Both the position numbers and the translations under genes were made by a program. From Nocardia sp. BMG51109 (GTDB lineage: Bacteria; Actinomycetota; Actinomycetes; Mycobacteriales; Mycobacteriaceae), in contig NZ_JAFQ01000004.1 in assembly GCF_000526215.1 (NCBI RefSeq), positions 6,324,001 to 6,388,000 on the forward strand: DNA of 64,000 nucleotides, read 5' to 3'. Below are positions 46,432 through 54,282 of this stretch, piece after piece. The first letter of the stretch is position 1. Every line of letters starts with the position of its first letter. The notes under the pieces were generated by a model. The model was not told the origin of the DNA, ran no database searches, and was given only the letters and a program-made list of their open reading frames with translations.

Positions 46432-47982
46432 TCACCCGTGGGCAGCGTCGGCCCGAACGGACAGCGCGTGGCGGAAGATGTTCAGGGGATCGAAGCGATG
46501 CTTGACCCGTTGCAGCCGGGCATAGTTGTCGCCGAAGTAGAGCCGATGCCAGGGCACGCCGGAGGCGTTCTCGTTCGGATCGGCGAGATCGCTGTCGGGA
46601 TAGTTGATGTAGGCGCCGTCGGCCGGATCCGGCACGCCGCCGGTGGCCGCGTACACCTCGCGGTAGAAGTCTCGGATCCAGGCGAGGTGCAGGGCGTCTT
46701 CGGCGGGATCGAGCCACGGTGCCGAGTACAGCAGCCGGGCTATGGCGCCGCGGTGTACGGTGGCCGTCGCACCGGGTGCGGGTGTGTTGATCGCCCCGCC
46801 GAAGGTGGCAATGCCCAGAGAGCCGCCGATCCCGGGGTAGTCGTCGCGGACGAGTTGGTGAAAGATCGTTGCACTCTGCTCGTCCGTGAAAGGCCGGGTG
46901 AGGAAGCCGGATTTGATTTTCAGCCGGTAGTTCTTGGTGTTGTCGGGACCGGCATACACCGAGGCCAGCCAGGGGCGCGGCGTCTTGGTCACGCTCGACG
47001 GGGGCGCGACCTGCGCACCGAGCGCGGCGAGATGCTCGTCGAGCAGCCGCTCTGCGTCCGGCCCGCTGGTCTGGCCGATCAGCACATGCTTGCCGAAGGG
47101 CTTGCGAACCAGGATGAGTTCGGCGTAGTAGCGGGAGGCGGGTGCGTCGGCCGCGTTGTTGCGCTCGCACCATTCGCCGTGATTGCGCACGAAGGTGATG
47201 AATCGCTGCTCGTCCATGCCGTCCCAGGACCACTCGCAGCTGAAGTCGAGCACCGATGCCGGTGGTGTGGGTAGCAGACGGCTCGGATCGCTCGCGGTGA
47301 CACCGGGTGAACGAAACCAATAGCGGGTAACGATCCCGAAATTCCCGCCACCGGCACCGGTGTGTGCCCACCACAGGTCGCGGTTCGGGTCGGCAGGATC
47401 GCGGGTGGCGACTACGGCGCGGGCGCGGCCGTTCAGGCCGACGACGACCACCTCGACGGCATACAGGTGGTCCGCGGCCAGCCCGTGCAGCCGCGAGAGC
47501 GTGCCGTACCCACCGCCGGGGATGTGCCCACCGACCCCGACCTTGGGGCACCAGCCTCCCGGGATCGTCACGTTCCAGCCCAGGAAGAGTCGGCGGTAGA
47601 CCTCCTCCAGTAACGCCCCGCCCTCTGCCACGAACGCGTTGTGCTCGGGGTCGAAGTCCACCGAACTCATGCCGGACAGGTCGATGATCACCTGGATGTC
47701 GGGCGTATCGACGAAGTCGTCGAGGCAGTGGCCGCCGCCCCGCACCGCGATCCGCTTGCCCGCCTGCACGGCCTCGTTCACCGCATCGATCACCTGCTCG
47801 GTCGATCCGACGATGCGCACGTAGTCGGGGCTGGCGACGAATCGTGGGTGTCCGCGGTGGACGAGGTCCTGATATCGCGGGTCGGAAGGGGCGACGGTCA
47901 CGGGTCCGAACCGGAAACGGCCGGCTGCGGAGGATGTTTCGACCCCCGCTGATGCATTCTGCTCGGTGGAATTGTCCTGCAA
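46432..47982 (-). CDS. BBE-like FAD-linked oxidase with bicovalent flavin motifs
   Basis: 516 residues from a TTG start with AGGGGG 5-6 bp upstream. It is the first gene of the biosynthetic operon, 9 bp before the NRPS. The VAO-type FAD domain contains RGGGHCLDDF (His for 8-alpha linkage) and GGWCPKVGVGGHIPGGGYG (Cys for 6-S linkage). It continues with AVEVVVVGLNGRARAVVATRD and WAHTGAGGGNFGIVTRYWF, read in pieces, and ends with the C-terminal BBE tail (YINYPDSDLADP, FGDNYARLQRVKHRFDPLNIF). Such oxidases act on alcohols, amines or carbon positions of secondary metabolites. I recall no counterpart in the described minimal epoxyketone set, so it may add a modification specific to this product. 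Confidence 0.9.
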   Translation of the reverse strand: MQDNSTEQNASAGVETSSAAGRFRFGPVTVAPSDPRYQDLVHRGHPRFVASPDYVRIVGSTEQVIDAVNEAVQAGKRIAVRGGGHCLDDFVDTPDIQVIIDLSGMSSVDFDPEHNAFVAEGGALLEEVYRRLFLGWNVTIPGGWCPKVGVGGHIPGGGYGTLSRLHGLAADHLYAVEVVVVGLNGRARAVVATRDPADPNRDLWWAHTGAGGGNFGIVTRYWFRSPGVTASDPSRLLPTPPASVLDFSCEWSWDGMDEQRFITFVRNHGEWCERNNAADAPASRYYAELILVRKPFGKHVLIGQTSGPDAERLLDEHLAALGAQVAPPSSVTKTPRPWLASVYAGPDNTKNYRLKIKSGFLTRPFTDEQSATIFHQLVRDDYPGIGGSLGIATFGGAINTPAPGATATVHRGAIARLLYSAPWLDPAEDALHLAWIRDFYREVYAATGGVPDPADGAYINYPDSDLADPNENASGVPWHRLYFGDNYARLQRVKHRFDPLNIFRHALSVRADAAHG

Positions 47983-48016
47983 TGTGGATCCCCCTGGCCG
48001 TTATTGCCGCAAAATG

Positions 48017-48068
48017 ATATCCGAGCGCTGTATTTGCCACCGGTCGGACCGGCGTGGATATCGGATAT
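48017..48068. promoter_or_regulatory. Nested dyad, candidate operator of the biosynthetic operon
   Basis: Outer arms ATATCCGA (48017-48024) and TCGGATAT (48061-48068) enclose a perfect 13-bp palindrome CCGGTC-G-GACCGG (48040-48052), itself flanked by CCAC/GTGG. The element lies 35-86 bp upstream of the TTG start of the FAD oxidase, the place for an operator or an attenuating RNA structure. Confidence 0.5.
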
Positions 48069-48518
48069 TCCGCGACTACAGTTCTGGCCATGACTCGAGC
48101 CCCGTGACGTAGCGGGCTCACCGACGATACGGGACGGAACTCGAACATCCGGAAACCGGGTGTCAAGAATTCAGGCGAAACAACGCAATATCTGCTTTGC
48201 CTCTTGCTGTATTTCAGAAGTCGACTACCCTGGTCGGCCGTGCGCACAGGCGATGTGCGGCATCTCGAGTAGGGAGTTCCACTCTGTCACAACATGAATG
48301 GCGACGAATGCGACCACAGTGCTCATCGCATGTTATGGCTATTCGTAATAGTACGACGATGTCGGCGACCGTGGATTTACCACGGCGCACCGGTGTAGTT
48401 CGAGCAGTTTAGAACCGGATCCAGATCTCATACGGGAACCCCCCGGAAAGTTGACATTCGAACCAAGACCCTGGCTCGATCCTATCGTGATCTGTTGGCC
48501 TCTTCAAGGGGCCTTCGT

Positions 48519-48540
48519 GCGTCCGAGAGTATTCGGACGC
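48519..48540. promoter_or_regulatory. Perfect hairpin upstream of dop
   Basis: GCGTCCGA and TCGGACGC form an 8-bp stem around a GAGTAT loop. There is no U tract on either strand. It could be a protein-binding dyad, or a transcript end between the divergent units. Confidence 0.4.
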
Positions 48541-48688
48541 CCATAGAAACGGGGCTTGACGCCATGTCGGTGAACAAATGGCCGATACGTACCACTGCGC
48601 CGCCCGCGCCCGAGGGCGTACCTGGGGGCCGTGTCGCACCGGTCCACCTCCTGCCGCAACCCGCAACGGAGATGTTCCGCGGCGCAGA

Positions 48689-48694
48689 TAGGAT
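48689..48694 (+). promoter_or_regulatory. -10 box of a leaderless dop promoter
   Basis: TAGGAT is followed by 6 nt and the dop ATG. There is no purine-rich ribosome site, so the transcript probably starts at or within a base or two of the start codon. Confidence 0.55.
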
Positions 48695-48700
48695 TCTGGC

Positions 48701-50200
48701 ATGCAGCGCATCATCGGAATCGAGGTCGAGTACGGCATCTCCACGCCCTCCGAGCCGTCGGCCAACCCGATTCTCACGTCCACCCAGGCGGTGCTGGCAT
48801 ACGCGGCAGCGGAGGGTGTGCCGCGTGCCAAGCGCACCCGGTGGGACTACGAGGTGGAGTCGCCGTTGCGTGACGCCCGGGGCTTCGATCTGGGGCGGCT
48901 CAACGGGCCCGCCCCGGTGATCGACGCCGATGAGGTGGGTGCGGCGAACATGATCCTCACCAACGGGGCCCGCCTGTACGTCGACCACGCCCACCCGGAG
49001 TACTCGGCGCCCGAGGTCACCGACCCGCTGGACGCGGTGATCTGGGACAAGGCGGGGGAGCGGGTGATGGAGGCGGCGGCCCGCTACGCCTCGAGCGTGC
49101 CGAACGCGCCGCGCATGCAGCTGTACAAGAACAACGTCGACGGCAAGGGCGCCTCCTACGGCACCCACGAGAACTACCTGATGAGCCGGGAGACGCCGTT
49201 CAACCAGATCATCGTCGGCCTCACGCCGTTCTTCGTATCCCGCCAGGTGGTCTGCGGGTCCGGGCGGGTCGGCCTCGGCCAGTCCGGCGATCAGGCCGGT
49301 TTCCAGCTGTCCCAGCGGTCGGACTACATCGAGGTCGAGGTCGGCCTGGAGACCACCCTGAAGCGCGGCATCATCAACACCCGCGACGAGCCGCACGCCG
49401 ACGCCGACAAGTACCGCCGGCTGCACGTCATCGTCGGCGACGCCAACCTGGCGGAATGGGCCACCTACCTGAAGGCCGGCACCTCCGCGCTGGTGCTGGA
49501 CCTGATCGAGGCGGGCGAGGATCTGTCGGATCTGCAGCTGGCCCGCCCGGTCACCGCCGTGCACACGATCAGCCACGATCCGTCGCTGCGTGCCACGGTG
49601 GCGCTGGCCGACGGCCGCGAGCTGACCGGCCTTGCGCTGCAACGGGTTTACCTCGACCGGGTGGAGAAGTTCCACGGCCGGGAGGGCACCGACGACGCGC
49701 GGGTCACCGATGTCCTGGAGAAGTGGGCGCACGTGCTGGACCTGCTCGAGCGCGATCCGATGGAGTGCGCCGATCTGTTGGACTGGCCGGCGAAGCTGCG
49801 CCTGCTGGAGGGCATGCGCAGCCGCGAGGGCCTCGGCTGGGCCGCCCCGAAGCTGCATCTGATGGACTTGCAGTACTCCGACGTGCGGCTGGACAAGGGC
49901 CTGTACAACCGCCTGGTGTCGCGCGGTTCGATGCAGCGGCTGGTCACCGAGCAGCAGGTGGTCGACGCGATGACCACCCCGCCGACCGACACCCGGGCCT
50001 ACTTCCGCGGCGAGTGCCTGCGCCGGTTCGGCGCCGATATCGCCGCCGCCAGCTGGGACTCGGTGATCTTCGACCTGGGCGGGGACTCGCTGGTCCGGAT
50101 CCCGACGCTGGAGCCGCGCCGTGGCACGAAGTCGCATGTCGGCAAGCTGCTGGAGGGTGTGGACACCGCCGCCGAACTGGTCGAAAAGCTCACCACCTGA
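48701..50200 (+). CDS. dop: Pup deamidase/depupylase
   Basis: 499 residues, the normal length. The glutamine-synthetase-like fold begins [15 protein letters not shown], with the metal-binding Glu of the family. The characteristic Dop loop is at about residues 35-75, followed by [37 protein letters not shown] and [20 protein letters not shown], motifs shared with PafA. Dop converts the C-terminal Gln of Pup to Glu and removes Pup from substrates. In mycobacteria mpa (ARC ATPase) lies upstream of dop. Here the epoxyketone operon is upstream instead, and mpa is not in the window. Confidence 0.96.
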   Translation: MQRIIGIEVEYGISTPSEPSANPILTSTQAVLAYAAAEGVPRAKRTRWDYEVESPLRDARGFDLGRLNGPAPVIDADEVGAANMILTNGARLYVDHAHPEYSAPEVTDPLDAVIWDKAGERVMEAAARYASSVPNAPRMQLYKNNVDGKGASYGTHENYLMSRETPFNQIIVGLTPFFVSRQVVCGSGRVGLGQSGDQAGFQLSQRSDYIEVEVGLETTLKRGIINTRDEPHADADKYRRLHVIVGDANLAEWATYLKAGTSALVLDLIEAGEDLSDLQLARPVTAVHTISHDPSLRATVALADGRELTGLALQRVYLDRVEKFHGREGTDDARVTDVLEKWAHVLDLLERDPMECADLLDWPAKLRLLEGMRSREGLGWAAPKLHLMDLQYSDVRLDKGLYNRLVSRGSMQRLVTEQQVVDAMTTPPTDTRAYFRGECLRRFGADIAAASWDSVIFDLGGDSLVRIPTLEPRRGTKSHVGKLLEGVDTAAELVEKLTT

Positions 50201-50370
50201 CGCTCCGCGGCAGCGAGCGAACTCGACCGGAAGCCTGTGCGGCCGACGTTATTTGCTGTTGCTATCGCACGGGGAGCGGTGTGTCGGACCCGAGTGTCCG
50301 GTGAGTAATCGTGCGACTGCCAGCGAGTGAGACCAAAATGGGCACCCGGTACCGGTAGTGTTGAAGCACA

Positions 50371-50397
50371 CGAGCATCGGATTCGCTCCGATGCTCG
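50371..50397. promoter_or_regulatory. Strong 11-bp hairpin in the pup leader
   Basis: CGAGCATCGGA and TCCGATGCTCG form a perfect 11-bp stem with a TTCGC loop, 30 bp before the pup start. The following sequence lacks a T run, so it is more likely an mRNA-stabilising or regulatory structure than a simple terminator. It may help give the high pup expression seen in related species. Confidence 0.55.
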
Positions 50398-50427
50398 CCG
50401 ATATCAGTACGGAGGAGGTCGGCTGCT

Positions 50428-50622
50428 ATGGCACAAGAGCAGACCAAGCGCGCCGGTGGTGGCGACGAGGACGATGACGCGGTCGGTACTGACGCCGCGG
50501 GACAGGAGCGTCGCGAGAAGCTGGCGGACGAGACCGACGACCTGCTCGACGAGATCGATGATGTGCTCGAGGAAAACGCGGAGGACTTCGTGCGCGCATA
50601 CGTTCAGAAAGGCGGCCAGTGA
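50428..50622 (+). CDS. pup: Prokaryotic ubiquitin-like protein Pup
   Basis: 64 residues; GGAGGAGG ribosome site ten bases before the ATG. Typical disordered, acidic protein: a Gly/Asp-rich N-terminus, the central coiled-coil region EKLADETDDLLDEIDDVLEE that binds the Mpa/ARC ATPase, and the C-terminal VRAYVQKGGQ. The terminal Gln means Dop must deamidate it before PafA can ligate it to substrate lysines. The stop codon overlaps the GTG of the next ORF (GTGA), the same junction that links pup to prcB in mycobacteria. Confidence 0.97.
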   Translation: MAQEQTKRAGGGDEDDDAVGTDAAGQERREKLADETDDLLDEIDDVLEENAEDFVRAYVQKGGQ

Positions 50623-50828
50623 CACCAGGCAACCCCTTGCGGCTCCTCATGGGGTTCGCCCTGCCCTCTCGTTCCGAACGCCCCCGGAGGTATGCCCCGG
50701 ATCCGTTGCCTCGCAGCGATTTCGGTCATGCTCTCGACATCGCCTCACCCGAGGCGGTGTCGTACGGAATGGGCCTTCTCGATGATCGTCGAGGAGTCGG
50801 TGTGGAGAAAGGGAGTGTGAACGTATGA
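50619..50828 (+). CDS. 69-residue ORF in the prcB slot, unrecognised
   Basis: GTG overlaps the pup stop and TGA overlaps the prcA start (ATGA), so it occupies exactly the position and coupling of prcB. The protein (begins VTPGNPLRLLMGFALPSR, ends GLLDDRRGVGVEKGSVNV) shows none of the beta-subunit motifs: no HGTT cleavage site, no AGDR, no GSGS. Its last codons contain AAAGGGAG, the ribosome site of prcA. It may be the shrunken in-frame remnant of prcB kept to preserve translation of prcA, or a new small protein. No function can be assigned. Confidence 0.55.
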   Translation: MTPGNPLRLLMGFALPSRSERPRRYAPDPLPRSDFGHALDIASPEAVSYGMGLLDDRRGVGVEKGSVNV

Positions 50829-51628
50829 CGCTGCCGTACTACGCGTCGGCCGAACAGATCATGCGCGACAAGACCGAACTTGCGCGCAAGGGCATCGCAC
50901 GGGGCCGCAGCGTCGTGGCGTTGGTGTACGAGAAGGGTGTGCTCTTCGTCGCCGAAAACCCCTCGGCGACTCTGCACAAGGTGAGTGAGCTGTACGACCG
51001 CGTCGGCTTCGCAGCCGTCGGCAAGTACAACGAGTTCGAAAGCCTGCGGCGCGGCGGGATCGTGCAGGCGGATATACGGGGCTACCAGTACGATCGGCGG
51101 GACGTGACAGGGCGGGCGATGGCCAACCTGTACGCGCAGGCGCTCGGCGGGATCTTCACCGATCAGCTCAAACCCTACGAGGTGGAGATCTGCATCGCGG
51201 AGGTCGGCTATCCGGAGCGGGACCCGGACGCGGTGCTGTACCGGATCAACTTCGACGGCTCGATCGTGGACGAACGCGATTACGTGGTGATGGGCGGCAA
51301 CACCGAGCCGATCGTCACCGCGCTGAAGGACACGTACCAGCCCGGCCTGGACCTGCGCGCGGCGATCAAGGTCGCGTTGCAGGCACTGCAGAAGGGCGCC
51401 CCGGAGAACGACAAGGACAAGGACAAGCGGGTGCTCGGCGTCGGCACGCTCGAGGTGGCCACCCTGGAGCAGGCTCGGCCGCGGCGGGCGTTCCGCCGCA
51501 TCTCCAGTGCCGCGTTGCAGGGCCTGCTGGCCGACGACGAGGCGACGAAGGACGGAAAGGCCGCGGAACCGCCGGCCGAGGGCGACGCGCCCGAATCGCC
51601 TTCGGCGGGTGATTCTTCCGATTCCTGA
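50825..51628 (+). CDS. prcA: Proteasome alpha subunit
   Basis: 267 residues. The N-terminal YYASAEQIMRDKTELARKGIARGRSVVAL forms the gating helix region, followed by GVLFVAENPSATLHKVSELYDRVGFAAVGKYNEFE and GYQYDRRDVTGRAMANLYAQ, read in pieces, all standard for actinobacterial PrcA. The C-terminal 40 residues are an acidic, low-complexity tail. Seven copies form each outer ring of the 20S core and dock the Mpa/ARC ATPase. The partner beta subunit is not next to it, as it would normally be, but 27 kb away at 22.6 kb. A strong hairpin terminator follows. Confidence 0.97.
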   Translation: MTLPYYASAEQIMRDKTELARKGIARGRSVVALVYEKGVLFVAENPSATLHKVSELYDRVGFAAVGKYNEFESLRRGGIVQADIRGYQYDRRDVTGRAMANLYAQALGGIFTDQLKPYEVEICIAEVGYPERDPDAVLYRINFDGSIVDERDYVVMGGNTEPIVTALKDTYQPGLDLRAAIKVALQALQKGAPENDKDKDKRVLGVGTLEVATLEQARPRRAFRRISSAALQGLLADDEATKDGKAAEPPAEGDAPESPSAGDSSDS

Positions 51629-51661
51629 GATCCGCGTCCGCGCGGTGACCGATCAGACAGC

Positions 51662-51699
51662 GACCCCTTGCACTCGGCAGCACCGAGTGCAAGGGGGTC
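51662..51699 (+). terminator. Rho-independent-like terminator after prcA
   Basis: CTTGCACTCGG and CCGAGTGCAAG make an 11-bp perfect stem with a CAGCA loop. The stem extends through GACCC/GGGTC with one bulged base and is followed by TTGTCATTT. It separates the pup-prcA transcript from pafA. Confidence 0.8.
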
Positions 51700-51810
51700 T
51701 TGTCATTTGCCGAGTTCGCAGGCTGTGCGCCTGTGCATCGAGTGCGAAATCGTTGCGAACCCGTATGCATCGGCTTGCGCGCACAGCCCATTTCGGACAG
51801 GGCATGGCTG

Positions 51811-51816
51811 TAATGT
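51811..51816 (+). promoter_or_regulatory. -10 box of a leaderless pafA promoter
   Basis: TAATGT is followed by exactly 7 nt and the pafA GTG. No ribosome site is visible. Confidence 0.55.
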
Positions 51817-51823
51817 CGATGGG

Positions 51824-53182
51824 GTGCAGCGACGAATTATGGGGATCGAGACCGAGTTCGGGGTGACGTGCACGTTCCACGGCCACCGTCGGTTGAGCCC
51901 TGACGAGGTGGCCCGGTATCTGTTCCGCCGGGTGGTTTCCTGGGGCCGCAGCTCGAACGTGTTCCTCCGCAACGGTGCCCGGCTCTACCTCGATGTCGGA
52001 TCCCACCCGGAGTACGCCACGGCCGAATGCGACAGCCTGGTGCAGCTGGTCACCCACGACCGTGCCGGTGAGCGAGTGCTCGAGGAGCTACTCATCGACG
52101 CCGAGCAGCGCCTGGCGGAGGAGGGTATCGGCGGGGACATCTACCTGTTCAAGAACAACACCGACTCGGCCGGCAACTCCTACGGCTGCCACGAGAACTT
52201 CCTGGTGGTGCGGGCCGGCGAGTTCTCCCGGATCTCCGACGTGCTGCTGCCGTTCCTGGTCACCCGCCAGCTCATCTGCGGCGCGGGCAAGGTGCTGCAG
52301 ACCCCGAAGGCGGCGACGTTCTGCCTGTCGCAGCGTGCCGAGCACATCTGGGAGGGCGTCTCCTCGGCGACCACCCGCTCGCGCCCGATCATCAACACCC
52401 GCGACGAGCCGCACGCCGACGCCGAGAAGTACCGCCGCCTGCACGTGATCGTCGGCGACTCGAACATGTCCGAGACCACCACGATGCTGAAGGTCGGCAC
52501 CGCGGCGCTGGTGCTGGAGATGGTCGAGGCCGGGGTGTCGTTCCGCGACTTCGCCCTGGACAACCCGATCCGCGCGATCCGCGAGGTGAGCCACGATCTG
52601 ACCGGCCGCCGCCCGGTGCGGCTGGCCGGCGGCCGGCAGGCGAGCGCGCTGGACATCCAGCGGGAGTACTACGCCCGCGCCGTCGAGCACCTGCGCAACC
52701 GCGAGCGCGATCCGCAGGTGGACGCGGTGGTGGACCTGTGGGGCCGCACCCTGGACGCGGTGGAGGCGCAGGATTTCGCCAAGGTCGACACCGAGATCGA
52801 CTGGGTGATCAAGCGCAAGCTGTTCCAGCGCTATCAGGACCGCTACGGCATGGACCTGTCGGACCCGAAGATCGCCCAGCTCGATCTCGCCTACCACGAC
52901 ATCAAGCGCGGCCGCGGCGTATTCGACGTGCTGCAGAGCAAGGGCCTGGCCAAACGCGTCACCGAGGACGAGGCCGTCGATGCCGCGGTCACCCAGCCCC
53001 CGCAGACCACTCGCGCCAAGCTGCGCGGCGATTTCATCACCGCCGCCCAGGAGGCCGGCCGCGACTTCACCGTCGACTGGGTCCACCTGAAACTGAACGA
53101 CCAGGCCCAGCGCACGGTCCTGTGTAAAGACCCGTTCCGCTCCGTCGACGAACGAGTGGACCGGCTGATCGCGTCGATGTGA
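51824..53182 (+). CDS. pafA: Pup--protein ligase
   Basis: 452 residues from GTG, which gives the conserved N-terminus [20 protein letters not shown] and the standard length; the frame is open further upstream but through the terminator. Glutamine-synthetase-like active-site segments are intact: the catalytic Asp region [39 protein letters not shown], and [20 protein letters not shown]. The C-terminal domain ends in [22 protein letters not shown]. PafA phosphorylates the C-terminal Glu of Pup and attaches it to substrate Lys residues. It is a paralogue of Dop. Confidence 0.97.
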   Translation: MQRRIMGIETEFGVTCTFHGHRRLSPDEVARYLFRRVVSWGRSSNVFLRNGARLYLDVGSHPEYATAECDSLVQLVTHDRAGERVLEELLIDAEQRLAEEGIGGDIYLFKNNTDSAGNSYGCHENFLVVRAGEFSRISDVLLPFLVTRQLICGAGKVLQTPKAATFCLSQRAEHIWEGVSSATTRSRPIINTRDEPHADAEKYRRLHVIVGDSNMSETTTMLKVGTAALVLEMVEAGVSFRDFALDNPIRAIREVSHDLTGRRPVRLAGGRQASALDIQREYYARAVEHLRNRERDPQVDAVVDLWGRTLDAVEAQDFAKVDTEIDWVIKRKLFQRYQDRYGMDLSDPKIAQLDLAYHDIKRGRGVFDVLQSKGLAKRVTEDEAVDAAVTQPPQTTRAKLRGDFITAAQEAGRDFTVDWVHLKLNDQAQRTVLCKDPFRSVDERVDRLIASM

Positions 53183-53229
53183 CGCGACACGAATAGTGCG
53201 CCGACGCGCATGCGTCGGGGCGGGCCGAT

Positions 53230-53235
53230 TACTCT
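53230..53235 (+). promoter_or_regulatory. -10 box of a leaderless pafB promoter
   Basis: TACTCT is followed by 7 nt and the pafB GTG, with no ribosome site. It allows pafBC to be transcribed separately from pafA. Confidence 0.5.
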
Positions 53236-53242
53236 GTGTCGC

Positions 53243-54241
53243 GTGGCGATATCCAAGGTCGAGCGGCTGATGAATCTGGTCATCGCGCTGTTGTCGACCC
53301 GGCAGTTCCTGACCGCGGAGCGGATCCGCGACAGCGTGGCCGGATACGAGGACTCCGCCAGCGACGAGGCGTTCAGCCGGATGTTCGAGCGGGACAAGAA
53401 CGAACTGCGCGATCTGGGCATCCCGCTGGAGGTCGGTCCGGTCGGCCGGTACTCCGGCCAGGAGGGCTACCGCATCGACCGGGCCGATTACGAACTCCCC
53501 GATATCGATCTGACCAGCGAGGAGTCCGCCGCGGTGGCGGTGGCCGTGCAGCTGTGGGAGTCTCCCGAGCTGGCGACGGCGGCCGAGGGCGCGCTGCTGA
53601 AACTGCGCGCGGCGGGCATCCACGTCGAGCCGGGGGCGGCCCTGGCCTCGGTGCCCGCGGTGCCGGCGCGCACCCGCGGTTCGGATGCGGCGCTTGGCAG
53701 GCTGCTGGCCGCGATCGATGCCGGGCGGGCGGTGCGGTTCGAGCACCGGGGCTCGCACAACGCGCCGTATCTGATGCGCGACGTCGAACCGTGGGGCGTG
53801 GTGACCCGGCACGGGCGCTGGTATCTGGTGGGGCACGATCGCGACCGCGACGCGGTGCGCACCTTCCGGATCTCCCGCATCGGCGACGACGTGACCGCCT
53901 ACGGCCCCGAGAACGTCGTGCACAAACCCGGCGACGCGGATCTGCGCAGAATCGTCGACCGGGTGAGCGGGAGCCTGCCGGTGAGCGGTACGGCGACGGT
54001 GTGGGTCGCCGAGGGGCGCGGCCAGGACATCCGCCGGCTCGGCGCGGTCGTGGAGGACCGCGAGCTGGGCGGGCGGTCCGGGTCGATCGTCGAGGTTCCG
54101 GTGCGCTCGCGCGACTGGCTGGCGCGCCTGATCACCGGGCTGGGCCCGGATGCGCTGGTACTCGCCCCCGCCGAGCTGCGCGAGGATGTGATCGCCCGGC
54201 TGCGGTCGGTGCGGGAGCGGACGGAGGTGGGCGCGTCGTGA
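53243..54241 (+). CDS. pafB: WYL-domain transcriptional activator PafB (DNA damage response)
   Basis: 332 residues from GTG (AISKVERLMNLVIALLSTR), matching the family's N-terminus. The winged helix-turn-helix is at residues 1-90 (FSRMFERDKNELRDLGIPLEV). The WYL domain follows at about 150-230, with RFEHRGS and WGVVTRHGRWYLVGHDRDRDAVRTFRISRI read in pieces, and then a WCX C-terminal domain. PafB and PafC form a heterodimeric activator of the LexA-independent mycobacterial DNA-damage regulon. The stop codon is linked to pafC through a 14-codon micro-ORF. Confidence 0.93.
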   Translation: MAISKVERLMNLVIALLSTRQFLTAERIRDSVAGYEDSASDEAFSRMFERDKNELRDLGIPLEVGPVGRYSGQEGYRIDRADYELPDIDLTSEESAAVAVAVQLWESPELATAAEGALLKLRAAGIHVEPGAALASVPAVPARTRGSDAALGRLLAAIDAGRAVRFEHRGSHNAPYLMRDVEPWGVVTRHGRWYLVGHDRDRDAVRTFRISRIGDDVTAYGPENVVHKPGDADLRRIVDRVSGSLPVSGTATVWVAEGRGQDIRRLGAVVEDRELGGRSGSIVEVPVRSRDWLARLITGLGPDALVLAPAELREDVIARLRSVRERTEVGAS

Positions 54242-54282
54242 GCGTGTCGGCGGGTGCCGGGAGCCGTGAGGTGAGGGCGTGA
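54238..54282 (+). other. 14-codon coupling micro-ORF between pafB and pafC
   Basis: GTG overlapping the pafB stop reads VSVSAGAGSREVRA and ends in TGA overlapping the pafC GTG. Both junctions are GTGA, the same relay logic as the 77-bp repeats between pxpA and pxpB. It lets ribosomes pass from pafB to pafC without dissociation. Confidence 0.5.

Larger units (their letters stand above)
47983..48700. other. Regulatory region between the biosynthetic operon and dop
   Basis: About 720 bp of lower-GC DNA with no recognisable protein. It must hold the promoter of the leftward 24.5-kb operon and the promoter of dop. Two structural elements stand out: a nested dyad at 48017-48068, and a perfect 8-bp hairpin GCGTCCGA-GAGTAT-TCGGACGC at 48519-48540 with no following T run. 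A TTGACA at 48451 has no -10 at normal spacing. No pathway regulator gene is present in the window. Confidence 0.6.

Noticed and set aside
26377..47982. Beta-lactone (salinosporamide-type) or siderophore cluster
   Set aside because: There is no salinosporamide-type chloroethylmalonyl or cyclohexenyl machinery, and no salicylate, hydroxamate or transport genes. The cMT-TE PKS plus dehydrogenase homologue fits epoxyketones.
48451..48456. TTGACA as a -35 for dop or the biosynthetic operon
   Set aside because: No TAnnnT-like -10 occurs at 16-19 bp spacing, and dop has its own box at 48689.
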